A stretch of 64,000 bases of DNA from Kappaphycus alvarezii (lineage: Eukaryota; Rhodophyta; Florideophyceae; Gigartinales; Solieriaceae), in NCBI GenBank assembly GCA_002205965.3, contig NADL03000118.1:124001-188000 (forward strand). Direction: 5' to 3'. Both the position numbers and the translations under genes were made by a program. Under the pieces are notes generated by a model. It made no database searches and had not been told where the DNA came from. It was given only the letters and a program-made list of their open reading frames with translations. Below, one piece after another: positions 23,650 through 33,101 of the stretch; positions within the stretch are counted from its first letter, which is position 1, and every line of letters begins with the position of its first letter.

Positions 23650-25950
23650 TTATTGCCTAGTAAAGGTTTACATCTCTATCCCCAGTGCTACGAAAGTTGA
23701 TGTTCTGCATCTTGAGGAGCTCTTCGTCGACCTCCTCATCATTTCCGTCATCCTTATGTTCCTCTTCAGAATGCCCACACCCGCAGGTACAAAATCCTGC
23801 TCGTCTTCCTCCCCTTCCTATTCATCATAGGTGATATGGAGCTTTGCAAACTGCTCCACGGTCATGGCATGAACGGAGTTCAATACCTTATCACGGGCTT
23901 TCTCGTCGGCGGAATTAGGCTTATATGAGCGTGTCCATATTCCTTCCATCTCTTTGTGTGCCCAAGTTCTCCTCATCCCACTGATGAAGAACGGTGCATC
24001 ATGTGACCCTGCACCATAGCCCGAAATTGCAAGCAACTGCAAAGATGGTCTTAAGGGCCGAAGTGTGCATTACCAGGAAGTCGTCTCCGCTGACGCAGTT
24101 TTATATTTTGTGCAGAACGAAATGCTGCAGTCATGAAGTTGACTTCCTTGCGAAGAGCGTTCACCTCTGCCGGCCCTTCCCAGACTTTTTTGATGACATT
24201 CTCCCCGTACTCAACCACCACAGACATCGAGTCCCGAAACTTCTCGAACATCTCTTGCCAATTCTTTAGGTTCCTCGAGCGGATTTCGACTGGGCTCTGA
24301 TCCGAAGGGTACACGTTTGATTGGAATCACGCTAGATCTTTATCTTCAAGCCGGAATCTCGTCGCAGTCGTAGCGGGGACGCTGTTGCTGTGCCAAAGAA
24401 ACCCTATCTTGCTCAAGAAGTCAGCCCGCGCGTTTTCCTGGACTGTTCATGTATTGCTTGTTACGAGTGTTGACTCGATCAACAATACCCCGAGCCAGCT
24501 CTTCCCTGTCCTGCGCTTCTGCCATGATCGACCAGATGCCGCCTCTTGTTTCTTAGACCAACCTTCTTTCCAAGCGCCCTCAGATCCTCCTCGCCACCCT
24601 CCTCCCGCATGAAACCTCATCAATGACCCTTTTCTTGACAAAGTTCGGGCGTAGCCAGAAGGGCCTTGGACTTCCTCGAACTTGTCCTTGTACACGAACC
24701 GCTCAACTCCAACGCTATCGTTGTGTTGAGCAGTCGTGATCATGTGGAAGCACAAATCACGGGCGAAGAGGTTTTGCAAGGTGAAGGACGGGAGCTCGTC
24801 ACGTCCTTTTTGTTCTTTTCGGACGGAAGCCTTCGACACAAGATTGCGTGAAGGATATTCTGCCCGGCAGAGTAAGGGCTCCTAGTTCTGGTTCTTCTTC
24901 GCCCAGCTTGTCGCGCTCCATCCTCAGTGTTCATAACTGTGATTATGAACACATTCCGAACATTCGATGTAAAAGACTCCGGAATAGATGTTGTTATGAG
25001 AGCGAGGTAACGGAGACACGGATGGTGGACTCCTTGGGGCGGGTGGTCATGATACTAGCATGAATTTGAGCGACTTCTGCAGCACCTCCTCGCACTTGCT
25101 GATTCTTGCCCCTAGTCGCCATTCATATCATCCAGCTTCTTCTCCATGTCGAGGAAGGAGTCGCGGATGAGTTTTGATGGATTTTGGGATGCCTGCACGG
25201 ACCTTTGCGCCAGAAGCGCGGAGTTGTGGAGCTCCAGAGCAGGGGCGGGTGATGGGTCAACATCTTGCTCCCTGTAAGGTGACGGGAGGGCTGTCATCTT
25301 CTTTGTATTGCAGGTTCCCGATGCTTGGAAGAGACTGCACCCGCCTCCTCGAGACATTAGCGGATGCGCATCTGCCTTGTCCGTTTCGGTGGAGGAGTCT
25401 CTGGGGCAGTGTCGAGCTGTCTCTGGCCTCGCATGATGAGACAGGGTCGTCTCTCGGCGGCGCTTGGTGGTAGAGTGAATTGGGATGCTCAATTACGGAT
25501 CCTACGCCTCAATCTCCTCGGATTCCTGTGCAAGAACGACTAAAACCGTGGATCCACCATGCTCAGAGGTTGATCGCTTCAGCGGGGTTGAGGTGGCTGC
25601 GCCGGACGGAGGCGATTTGGCGAGTATTTTGAAGCTCTGTCGCTCACTTTGGCCCGGTTTGATTGCCTTTTACCTGGAGTGGGAGCACGTTGAGCCACCG
25701 ACGCCTGCTGTTTTGTGCGGGACTTGGGGGTCCTCATTGTTCCCACTACGTTGGTGCGGGGTTTCCTCTGAGGTGCAGTCTTGTGAGCTTTTTCGGTTGA
25801 ACCGCCAAACCTGTCCGCAACGGATGGTTTGGCGACGGTCTCGGCGGGATCGTTGCGACGCGAACGGGCTACAGGCTGGGGTGCGGGGTCGGGATTGGGC
25901 GAGGCCTTGGCAGGAGGTGTGGACTTGGTTCTGCGGTATCCTTTGACCAT
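23650..25950 (-). pseudogene. Unrecognised decayed gene: basic N-terminus, coiled coil
   Basis: Read on the minus strand. It begins with an ATG at 25950 (MVKGYRRTKSTPPAKASPNP), followed by about 120 residues very rich in Arg, Lys, Pro and Ser, as in nuclear or nucleic-acid-binding tails. A second piece (25492-25112) ends with SFLDMEKKLDDMNGD and runs on in another frame with ISKCEEVLQKSLKF, a likely coiled coil. A third (24839-24447) contains TLQNLFARDLCFHMITTAQH. A fourth (24314-24051) is Glu-rich, and the last (24042-23818) has MRRTWAHKEMEGIWTRSYKP. The frame changes at least four times. Purine-rich DNA lies just upstream of the start. Function unknown. Confidence 0.4.
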
Positions 25951-26159
25951 TGCGGAGAGAGGCAGGCAGAAGGAGTAAAGTGGTGAAGGGGTGTCGGGAA
26001 TGGGATGACTGTGAGTGGGAGAGTCGGTAGGGCTGTAAAGGGGGCGAAAGGGTGAGTGTAAAGAGTGTAGGAGCTGCTGTAGGGTAGTAAAGAGAAAGAT
26101 GATGCGTTGGGCACACGTGTGTGGGAAAGAATGGAGAATGTAAGAGTATTAGCATAGAA

Positions 26160-26820
26160 ATAAGCATAGAGTCAGGTGGCGGTTACATGTGAGCCGCGAC
26201 TGGGTGCTCCGGCAGTGATCTGGGCAGGAAAATGCTCCCCTGGGACAGCAATCTCGTGTTTCTGTTTGGTGCTTTGCCTGTCGCAGGCGAGAGTGAAAAT
26301 TGCTGAGATAATTTCTGCCTGTGGGGTAGAGATTGGCCTAGCGCACGGCAACAATATACCACACGATTTTCAGGCAGCATTTCAGGGGTCTCAGGCAGCA
26401 ATAAATCTGCCTAAAACTTATCATATCGATTTTTGTCCTCCCTGTGTTTGGAGATGGCAATTATGCAAGTGCTATTACAATTATTACCTGACGGCAATTT
26501 TTTTATTCTTCCTAAAGTAATGATTAGTTGAAGTATTGGTTTTTAAAAAGGGTAGTAGGAGGGCTGTATTAGGGAAAATGTTGAAAAAGTAGGCAAAATC
26601 GCAGGTAGAGCTCCAAATTAGGCAAACTATTGTGGGAATCTAGCCTTTTATTGTCGCGCACGCATACTGTTCTCACTACAGTACGGACAGGCTACCCTTT
26701 CCCGGGCACATGTTTCATGCCACGTGTGATAACCACGTTTTAGGGCCACGTGTAGGGCCAAGGCAATGAAATTTATTCCCTTAATTATCCCTTTATTTAA
26801 GTAATTATTGTAGGACTAAT
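26160..26820. other. Region without a recognisable gene
   Basis: A plus-strand open stretch at 26176-26520 is Cys/Leu-rich and not convincing. CAGGCAG-type words recur near 26370-26415. Confidence 0.35.
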
Positions 26821-26828
26821 TAGCTGAC

Positions 26829-27107
26829 AGTGCCACAGTAGTTGGCACCGTTACTACTTAGGGCCGTCGGCCTTAGGATTCCTACCAGTAAACCATAAAA
26901 CAAATGAACCAACTTCTATTCCCAAAATTCCCTGACCAGCACCACCGAGACCGGAGTGGTCCAGTGTAGTTTGTCTAAGTTTTGCCTAGTTGAGTGACCG
27001 GCAAGCCTAGCGCTGCACGGGGTCACTACAGCTAGACCAACGAGCGTGTGTCCGGAGTAGGCGGCGTTACTCGTGTCCGTAGTAGACACAGTGACCGGAG
27101 TAGTCAC
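26829..27107 (+). repeat. Short hairpin group 1
   Basis: Several perfect short inverted repeats: GTGCCA/TGGCAC (26829-26847, loop CAGTAGT), GGCC/GGCC (26861-26871), ACCAC/GTGGT (26941-26960), GTGACC/GGTCAC (26994-27026), GTGTC/GACAC (27073-27089, loop CGTAGTA) and GTGAC/GTCAC (27091-27107, loop CGGAGTA). Three have 7-nt loops of closely related sequence. No coding frame crosses the region. Confidence 0.65.
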
Positions 27108-27214
27108 ATTTTACTAACCCTTTCGGGCGTTTCCCAGAGTAGGATTGCCTACCCTAACTAACCATCTCCCCCCTCCTTTCTCTTCTTCTCCACTTTTTAC
27201 TTCTCAAATCCCCA

Positions 27215-27381
27215 CTCCAGGCCCACCTGGAGAATCCTAGGGCGTCCTCCTAGTCCTTTTCGAGGGCGACCTACGGTCGCTCTACCCTGCTACTTTCGTA
27301 GCTGTCTAGCCCAGCTAGACTGGTCTCCCGAAGAAGCCTCGCTTCTAAAACCCCCACCTGGTGCGTGGACCTTCCAGTCCA
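27215..27381 (+). repeat. Tandem array of seven hairpins
   Basis: Seven perfect stem-loops follow one another in 167 bp: CTCCAG/CTGGAG (27215-27232), CTAGG/CCTAG (27237-27253), GCGACC/GGTCGC (27266-27280, extendable to nine pairs with one G-T), GCTAC/GTAGC (27289-27302), GTCTAGC/GCTAGAC (27304-27320), AGAAGC/GCTTCT (27332-27346) and TGGAC/GTCCA (27366-27381). The stems differ in sequence but are alike in size, so this is not a simple tandem repeat. It may be a structured RNA, the end of an element, or an inserted cluster like the GC-hairpin elements of some mitochondrial genomes. Confidence 0.7.
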
Positions 27382-27511
27382 TTCTACTACAGTTATAGTG
27401 TAAAATACCCAAAACTGCACATTATGTATTGTGGCACGCAATTCCCGCCTACTTTAAGCCCTTTAGAGTACGACCTGAGAAAAAAACTGTCAAAAATCCA
27501 CAAAATAAGAG

Positions 27512-27750
27512 CCAATAAAAATGGAGCAGCACCATGATCGTCGGCAGCAAAGCTTAAATCTCATTGGCTGCTGAATTTTCAAAAATTAGCGAAGTCTAAC
27601 TTTTTCTGACCAATGCGCACCGAGTGCACGCCAGCACTGTGCTGCGATTGGCTCTTAAACAATTTTTAATACTTTATGCTCGTTGGCTGTAGGCCTAGCG
27701 ATTTTGACCAATGGGCTGGTGCCAAGCTGGCATGGCACTGCGCATATTGG
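27512..27750. promoter_or_regulatory. CCAAT-box cluster, possible promoter
   Basis: Six CCAAT or ATTGG pentamers lie in about 240 bp: 27512, 27563, 27610, 27647, 27708 and 27746, in both orientations. CCAAT boxes are bound by NF-Y/HAP complexes in eukaryotic promoters. The cluster ends about 35 bp before the first exon-like stretch of the split gene at 27787. Several copies sit in similar contexts (GACCAATG at 27608 and 27706). Confidence 0.45.
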
Positions 27751-28661
27751 CCCCGATTCTAAGGTATGCCTGACCTTTCTTTTCAGTGCAGCTGGCTTCA
27801 GTACCTAATTTCCCAATGCATCGCCATAGCGCCACCGTCCGTTATGCTGAACTACATATTGCCCCACCCACTACCAACCCCACGCACAACTCCACGCCCG
27901 CCACCTCGCCTACCACCACGAAGATGGGCCCTTATGAGCGCGAGTTTTATGACATGGTCAGAACTGTTTTTCTCACCTGCAGCTTCGGATAGGGCGCATG
28001 TCTGATGCGCTAGTTGCTTATAAAAATACTGCAGAAATATTGGGCCTTGAGTATATCTCGCTGCTGGAAATGCATTCATATGTGTTCGGAGAGGAGATGT
28101 GGGCCGACGTTGCATTTCGGGCTGCGATACAGCTAATGGAGGAGATAGTCTACGAGGTGAGCACGGTGAGCGGTTGAAAGTTGTGTTGAATACTGGATAG
28201 TCTCGACTGAAAATTGCCACTCTTTGTGCAGCTTAGAGCGGTCCCACCGGTTGACCCAAATACCTATTTTTGAAAAATAGGTCAAGGCCAACTCCCACCG
28301 GTACAGAAAATAGGTCAAAATAGGCGTGGTTACACAAATCCAGACACCAAATTTCTGAAATTTGGTGTCTGGATTAGTGCAAAGATACCCCAAGGGTCCG
28401 TTGACATGGCGCTTTCTCATTCGCTATATACTTGGTAGCCATCATTCCCCGGATACCTTTTTCCCGGGAAACCGGAACTGCCTGACATCCAAGACGCATA
28501 GAAGCCACTGTTTCGATATCAGGATGCCGCTCTTTCTGGAGAGAGGTTTACAAACAAGAATAGTCTCCATCTTCATCAACGGCTGGGTACTGCGCATTGC
28601 CTCACCCAGCTTTACTTCGATTTCACGTGCTCCGTCAAACAGTTGAGACATTTTCATATCA

Positions 28662-29752
28662 ATGGACAACAGGAACCAGCGCTATCGCTCTGCTGCGTTC
28701 GTGAGCAGCGCGGTGCCAACAACCCGCCCAATATCACAGCTTTCAGCCGCCAATCACGATTCTGTACCATCAATACCGAGTGATATGACAAGATTTAATC
28801 TCGAAGAGTGTTCACGTGAGCTTCCCTCGATTCGGAGCATCGATATTTTATCTCCAAAATCTCCAACGCTCCTCTTCCTCCCCAACATCTAGTAGCCATG
28901 GCATAGTTACGAAGACAACAGAAGAAGCTAAAAGCACCAGCACGCAACAGAAAGATAATTTTGCAACTACTGGGAAAGGTTCACGTGGGTTTGGATTTAC
29001 TAGTAAGGAAGATATAGCTGTGGTTAGGGCCTGGTTGAACATATCGGAGGACCCTGTGGTGGGTTCGGACCAGAAAGCATCTCAGTTTTATGAGCGCGTT
29101 GCTGAAATTTATAACGATCGCTTGAAACCAAGCCATTGTAGCACCCGCAACGCGCTCTCACTACGGCGTCGATTCGATTGTATCAAAGCGAATTGCGTTC
29201 GCTTCTCCGCATGCTACAGCGCGGTAAAGCGGTTGAAGCCTACAGGAGTCTCATACTCAGATATTATCCGACTGGCGACTGCCAGCTTCAACAAGGTCAA
29301 GGTGGCGCACCCTTCGGACAATACAGGGAGAACATTCAGGTTCCTCGAGGCTTGGGAAGTCGTCAACGGACACCCGAAATTCCAGGTCCAAGTTGAGCAG
29401 ATTAAAGAACGTGGGCGAGGAGACGGAAGGACAAAACGAGTTTGCGTCCTGTACGAACTCTAGTAAAACATTCGAGAGGCCAATGGACGAAAGAGGGCCA
29501 AGGCGGAGCAGAAGAAGGCCGCCGGGGACAACAAAAAGATAAATTAATGAATGAAGCTGTGGAGCTTCAACGCAAACGAATGACACACTGGAGCGATACA
29601 CAGAAATCATGTTGTTCAAGGAAAGCGCTTCTGTTTCTAAAGATGAGGATCAGACGAAGGAGTACTTCGACCTCATGCGCAAAGAAGCAATTCTTAAGGC
29701 GAGAAAGAGGACGGCTCTCTCTTCGATGAATGAGAATTGTGAGGAACAGTAA
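28662..29752 (+). pseudogene. Harbinger Myb/SANT-like DNA-binding gene
   Basis: This accessory protein of PIF/Harbinger elements binds the element ends and helps import the transposase into the nucleus. An ATG at 28662 opens a Ser/Arg-rich start (MDNRNQRYRSAAFVSS). The main domain lies in another frame at about 28975-29400: FTSKEDIAVVRAWLNISEDP, VVGSDQKASQFYERVAEIYN, RRRFDCIKANCVRF and TFRFLEAWEVVNGHPKF. This is the trihelix-like pattern with conserved Trp residues. The tail NGRKRAKAEQKKAAGDNKK and the C-terminal KEYFDLMRKEAILKARKR, ending at 29750-29752, are in further frames. At least three frame changes break the gene. It is convergent with the transposase. Confidence 0.75.
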
Positions 29753-29980
29753 TTTGCTCCGATAATATGATGCTCTGAACTGCTTAATAAACTACGAATT
29801 CTCTTCTTCGTGTACTGTCCCTTCCCTCGAGTTGGATTGTGATGGCGAGGCTGTTTTCTTTAACAGGTGGTTCGTTCCAAAATGTTGCTTCTTGACACTG
29901 TGCGGATGATGTTTGGCGTGCGAGAAACTCTCGCCAATTGTCTCACTCATCGCCGAACCTGGACCATACATGATCTATGA

Positions 29981-31234
29981 TCAATCCTCGGAGGGTGTTG
30001 TACTCAGTCGGATGTTGAAAACTGAGTGCACGGCCGTCAAAGCGGCAATTGTGCCGGGTGCAACTTCTGCACTCGTACTGTTTGCAGCTTCCCACATTGG
30101 TGCTGCTGATTCTGATCCAATTTGCATCTCGCCACCATCCTCGCCATCGCTTTCCTCCTCTTCCAGGTCTTCCCTGGACATGTTATGAAGAATGACCACA
30201 CAGGTCACAATCTCCGACATGAAACTCTTCTCGAAGAAGTTTCCTGGCGGGCAATGATGTGCCATTTGGCTTGAAGGACGCCGAATGCACGCTCGGCGTC
30301 CTTCCGTCTCGCCTCCTGCCATTTGGCAAAAAGCCGCTCCTTCCCAGTGACGGGTTGAGAAACCGTCTGCAGGAATACCATCCACCGCGGATAGATTCCG
30401 TCCGCTAGCCAATAAGGCTTGTTGCGCTCTACACCACCTACTGTATAGGTGAGTGGGGAGGGTACACACCCTGAACAATCTTGTTCACCAGCGGCGATGC
30501 CTCCACAACGTTGATATCGTTGTGGCTACCTGGCATGCCAACAAAGAGATGCCATATCCATAACGTGCTGTCCGCAATTGCCTCGATGGTTATTGTAGGC
30601 ACTCCCTCTTTTCCCGTGAACTGCCCATGCAAAGCAGTGGGACAGTTCTTCCAAACCCATTTTGTGCAGTCGATGCACCGAGGCATCCAGGAAAGCCCTC
30701 CCTGTTGGAGCGCCCCAACAAGCGCTGTATGTCCTGCTGGTTTGGAACCCGGAGATACTCCGCACCAAAACATTCAATCACCCCTCGCACAAATCGCACT
30801 AGCGCCAGCGCAGCTGTGGACTCACCAATCCTTATGACTCATCCACTGCATCCGCTGCGTAGCCATAAGCCAAGATTCGAATGGCTGCCGTAGCTTTTTG
30901 TAACGCGCTGAGACCCAACGCCCAGTACAGTCGGCCCTTTGAACAAAAAAAGGGTCGTGATCCTCCATAACGTCGAAATGCTCAGAAACCGAGCGCGGGA
31001 CAATCGGAACCTTCTCCTGAATTGCGCGTCGGTGTACAGTGGCGTCTCCCCGAAGTAGTCCCGTAACAGATTTTCGTGCCCCGCTCTATGATTGCGTTCG
31101 ATGTTCGGCTGCCGGCCCGGGCGCGATCCGCCGCGCTGAGCAGGCTCGTCCTCATCGCTATCTTCTACCATGTAGTTAAGCAAATCGAGTATCCCATCAT
31201 CTGTCGCAATCTCCACAAAAAAATCTTGCTCCAT
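29981..31234 (-). pseudogene. PIF/Harbinger transposase (DDE_Tnp_4 / plant transposon protein type)
   Basis: The enzyme cuts the element out and joins it to TWA targets using a DDE catalytic triad. Minus-strand blocks: an acidic N-terminus (MVEDSDEDEP) and RRRFRLSRARF near 31234-30839; first Asp in CIDCTKWVWKNCP near 30675-30640; EAIADSTLWIWHLFVGMPGS, then HNDINVVE with the second Asp near 30520; WLADGIYPRW near 30400; and Glu in AERAFGVLQAKWH near 30285-30255. It ends with VVILHNMSREDLEEEE near 30190. All three catalytic residues are visible. At least three frame changes interrupt the gene, which makes it a pseudogene in this copy. Confidence 0.88.
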
Positions 31235-32079
31235 TCGTCAGTTGTTTTGCACTCGCACTACAAAAGCAAGTAAGATAAAGCGTGTGAAGGGTGAGGGTTT
31301 CTAAAGAATATTGAAGCGGCTGATGGGGTTCGTGTTTTGCAGGAGATCTAAAAGAGAGAGGGAGTAAAAGTGACGCGTGGGAAACCACCAAAGCTAGAAG
31401 CACAAAACGAAGGGAGGGCTTCAAGTACGTGGTAGTTGTAGTTGAAACAAAAGGTACGGTGGCGAGCGGGATGTGACGAGAGGATAAAGGGGAAGCTGGG
31501 GTGGCATTGATGGGTGCAGGGAGAAAGAAACACGAGAAGCAGCAAACAGAACCGAGAAACAGGCACTTGCACCTATGTGAGTGACTTCGGGGGTAGATGT
31601 GCACTGTTGGAGCACAGCAGGGATAACGGCTACCAATGGTACCTAGAGTACGCAGGCATGTCGGTTGAGACATTTGTGTAAGATGTTGAGAACTGCCGGT
31701 GGGAGAGACACTTGTTCATTTTGCACAAATTGAAAATCGCACCTATTTTGTTTTCTACGGCCAATAGGAGCGCTTCACTTGGAACCTTGTTGCACGCAAA
31801 ATAGGTATTTGCGTGCAACCGGTGGGAACGCTCTTACTTCAGATAAAGAGGAGTTTTGACACTGAAACGTTTCTTAGGACGGAGGGAGACCAACTATGAA
31901 ATTTTTTTTTTGAGAGGTGAAATGGGGGTTAATTTACTGTAGTAGATATGTGGGTTGGTACCCAGTAAATTTGTACCGGAGCGTAGATACCGTATATTGG
32001 CCAAGCCAATTGCGAAACCATACAATGCATCGAAAACTGCAGATGGCACTCCAATCTACCAGAAGATGGAAGGGAGGCC

Positions 32080-32329
32080 ATGAAATATGGGAATCGAGTT
32101 GATGGCATTGAGTTCCGAAGTGCAACGGCCGGTGCTGGGAGTCAGTGGCATGTGAAGGTCAGACTAGAGATCACGGCAGTAGGAACGGATACTAGAATGC
32201 GAAAAACATCTGGGCTGAAATTGAGCAGCCCTGCAGCGTCTTCGAAGGCGCCGAAAAAACGAGGGGCAGGCTATTTCAACTACACCATGGTGTCAGGAAA
32301 CACGGAATATGATTCAGTTTTGAAAGGGT
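32080..32329 (+). CDS. Hypothetical small ORF
   Basis: ATG-started, 83 codons, with TAGAGSQWHVKVRLEITAVG then a Ser/Lys/Pro-rich stretch and GYFNYTMVSGNTEYD. It reads like a protein fragment, and a related-looking continuation lies just downstream in another frame. No domain is recognised. It lies between the Harbinger element and LINE debris and may belong to an unidentified element. Confidence 0.25.
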
Positions 32330-32539
32330 GATACATTCAGACGGAAATATCAGCTGAATGAGGTGGAGGACGTTCGGAATGAGCACCTATCGAAGTTTTT
32401 CCCGAGTCTAGTTGGTATACATGTTCAGTGACGAGGCGATGACGGTGGGGAATGCACGCAGACATGTTGGCACGGCTGCTTGCCAACTGGGTGTTGTGGA
32501 CGGATTTGTTGATAGTTTGATAGCATTTCTATAGCACTT

Positions 32540-32600
32540 CGAGCGGCGTGGATACAACCGACCACATCTTCCAGGCATTAAAATAAATCAAAACTTGGCA
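32540..32600 (+). repeat. Dispersed tail-like repeat, copy 1
   Basis: GCGGCGTGGATACAACCGAC then CACATCTTCCAGGCATTAAA resembles stretches at 34815-34850, 35165-35205 and 40635-40675. The shared core is AACCGACCAYAT..TTAAATMA. The 34.8-kb copy lies just behind a LINE, so these may be LINE 3' tails. Confidence 0.45.
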
Positions 32601-32714
32601 TCTTTAAAAAAGAGTGGAGCGTAGTGTTTTCTACGACGCCGCCGCACTGCACAGGCTAATGGGATTTTCACCCTATGTTCTACTCGCAGTACACTACCCC
32701 AAATGTTCCCACTT

Positions 32715-33064
32715 GGAGAGAACGGGGGCACGGACTATTATGACGTAACGGTCATCCATCCCTTGACCCCGCCCGCCTCCCATCCCTGAAGCGATGTCCT
32801 CTCAAGCCCCTTTACCATGCTCGCCTTGGTAAGGACACTCGCTTTGCCGAGTTAATACATTCCAAGGGTCATGGGCATCGCTTCATTGCCCTTCCACTCT
32901 CCACGTTGGGGTGCTGGCACCCCACCGCTCGGGACTTCGCCAACCGGGTTGGGACTGGAATTGGCGCGCGGGGAGCCGTTCCGGTTCCTGATGCGCAGCA
33001 AACATTGTTCGCTCGTCACGCGGCAAGACTCCTCCAGAATAACGCCAGCTGTTTGTTGGAATGA
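32715..33064 (+). mobile_element. LINE fragment: C-terminal endonuclease region
   Basis: A 5'-truncated non-LTR retrotransposon piece. Near 32725-32790 it encodes ENGGTDYYDVTVIHPLTPP, the Asp-Val end of a PD-(D/E)XK restriction-like endonuclease. From 32818 to a stop at 33062-33064 an unbroken frame reads ARLGKDTRFAELIHSKGHGH, LPLSTLGCWHPTARDFANRV and ends AARLLQNNASCLLE. The copy starting at 33102 has the matching blocks GGTDFFDVTFVNPL and STLGGWHPDA with clear differences, so the two are different subfamilies. One frame change separates the two parts here. The next LINE begins only 37 bp downstream. Confidence 0.7.
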
Positions 33065-33101
33065 GTTTTGAGCGACATTTAAAGCCCCAATTTTTGGAAT
33101 T

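Larger units (their letters stand above)
28236..31833. mobile_element. PIF/Harbinger DNA transposon with TIRs and TTA duplication
   Basis: The left end, GAGCGGTCCCACCGGTTG then CAAATACCTATTTT (from 28236), matches the reverse complement of the right end, GAGCGTTCCCACCGGTTG then CAAATACCTATTTT (ending 31833). TTA flanks both sides (28233-28235 and 31834-31836), the usual PIF/Harbinger target duplication. The element is 3,598 bp long and carries the two genes typical of the superfamily, a Myb/SANT-like DNA-binding gene (plus) and a DDE transposase (minus), convergently arranged. Further inverted repeats lie inside each end, such as CCAAATTTC/GAAATTTGG near 28345-28370 and TTGCACGCAAA/TTTGCGTGCAA near 31790-31820. 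Both genes carry frame changes, so this copy is not autonomous, but the ends are well kept, which suggests a fairly young insertion. Confidence 0.93.
27787..31859 (+). pseudogene. Small spliced gene split by a Harbinger insertion
   Basis: Exon-like stretches read coherently. The first follows an acceptor-like CTTTCTTTTCAG ending at 27786, is Thr/Pro-rich and ends with KMGPYEREFYDM at 27956. A 26-nt GT..AG candidate intron (27957-27982) has a strong pyrimidine tract. The second stretch (27983-28156) contains ALVAYKNTAEILGLEYISLL and FRAAIQLMEEIVYE. A 75-nt candidate intron (28157-28231) follows. The third starts at 28232 and is cut by the Harbinger element after four bases. Counting the TTA target once, it resumes at 31837 and reads LTSDKEEF to a stop at 31857-31859. 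No known domain is seen; the 5' end is not located. The splicing is inferred from frame and signals. The insertion lies in the last coding exon. Confidence 0.5.

Noticed and set aside
25670-26167. 165-codon minus-strand frame overlapping the basic N-terminus
   Set aside because: Low-complexity His/Ser/Pro/Leu content from purine bias; the overlapping frame with an ATG at 25950 reads better.
31197-31673. 158-codon minus-strand frame in the Harbinger
   Set aside because: It lies upstream of the transposase start in purine-biased DNA and has no motif.
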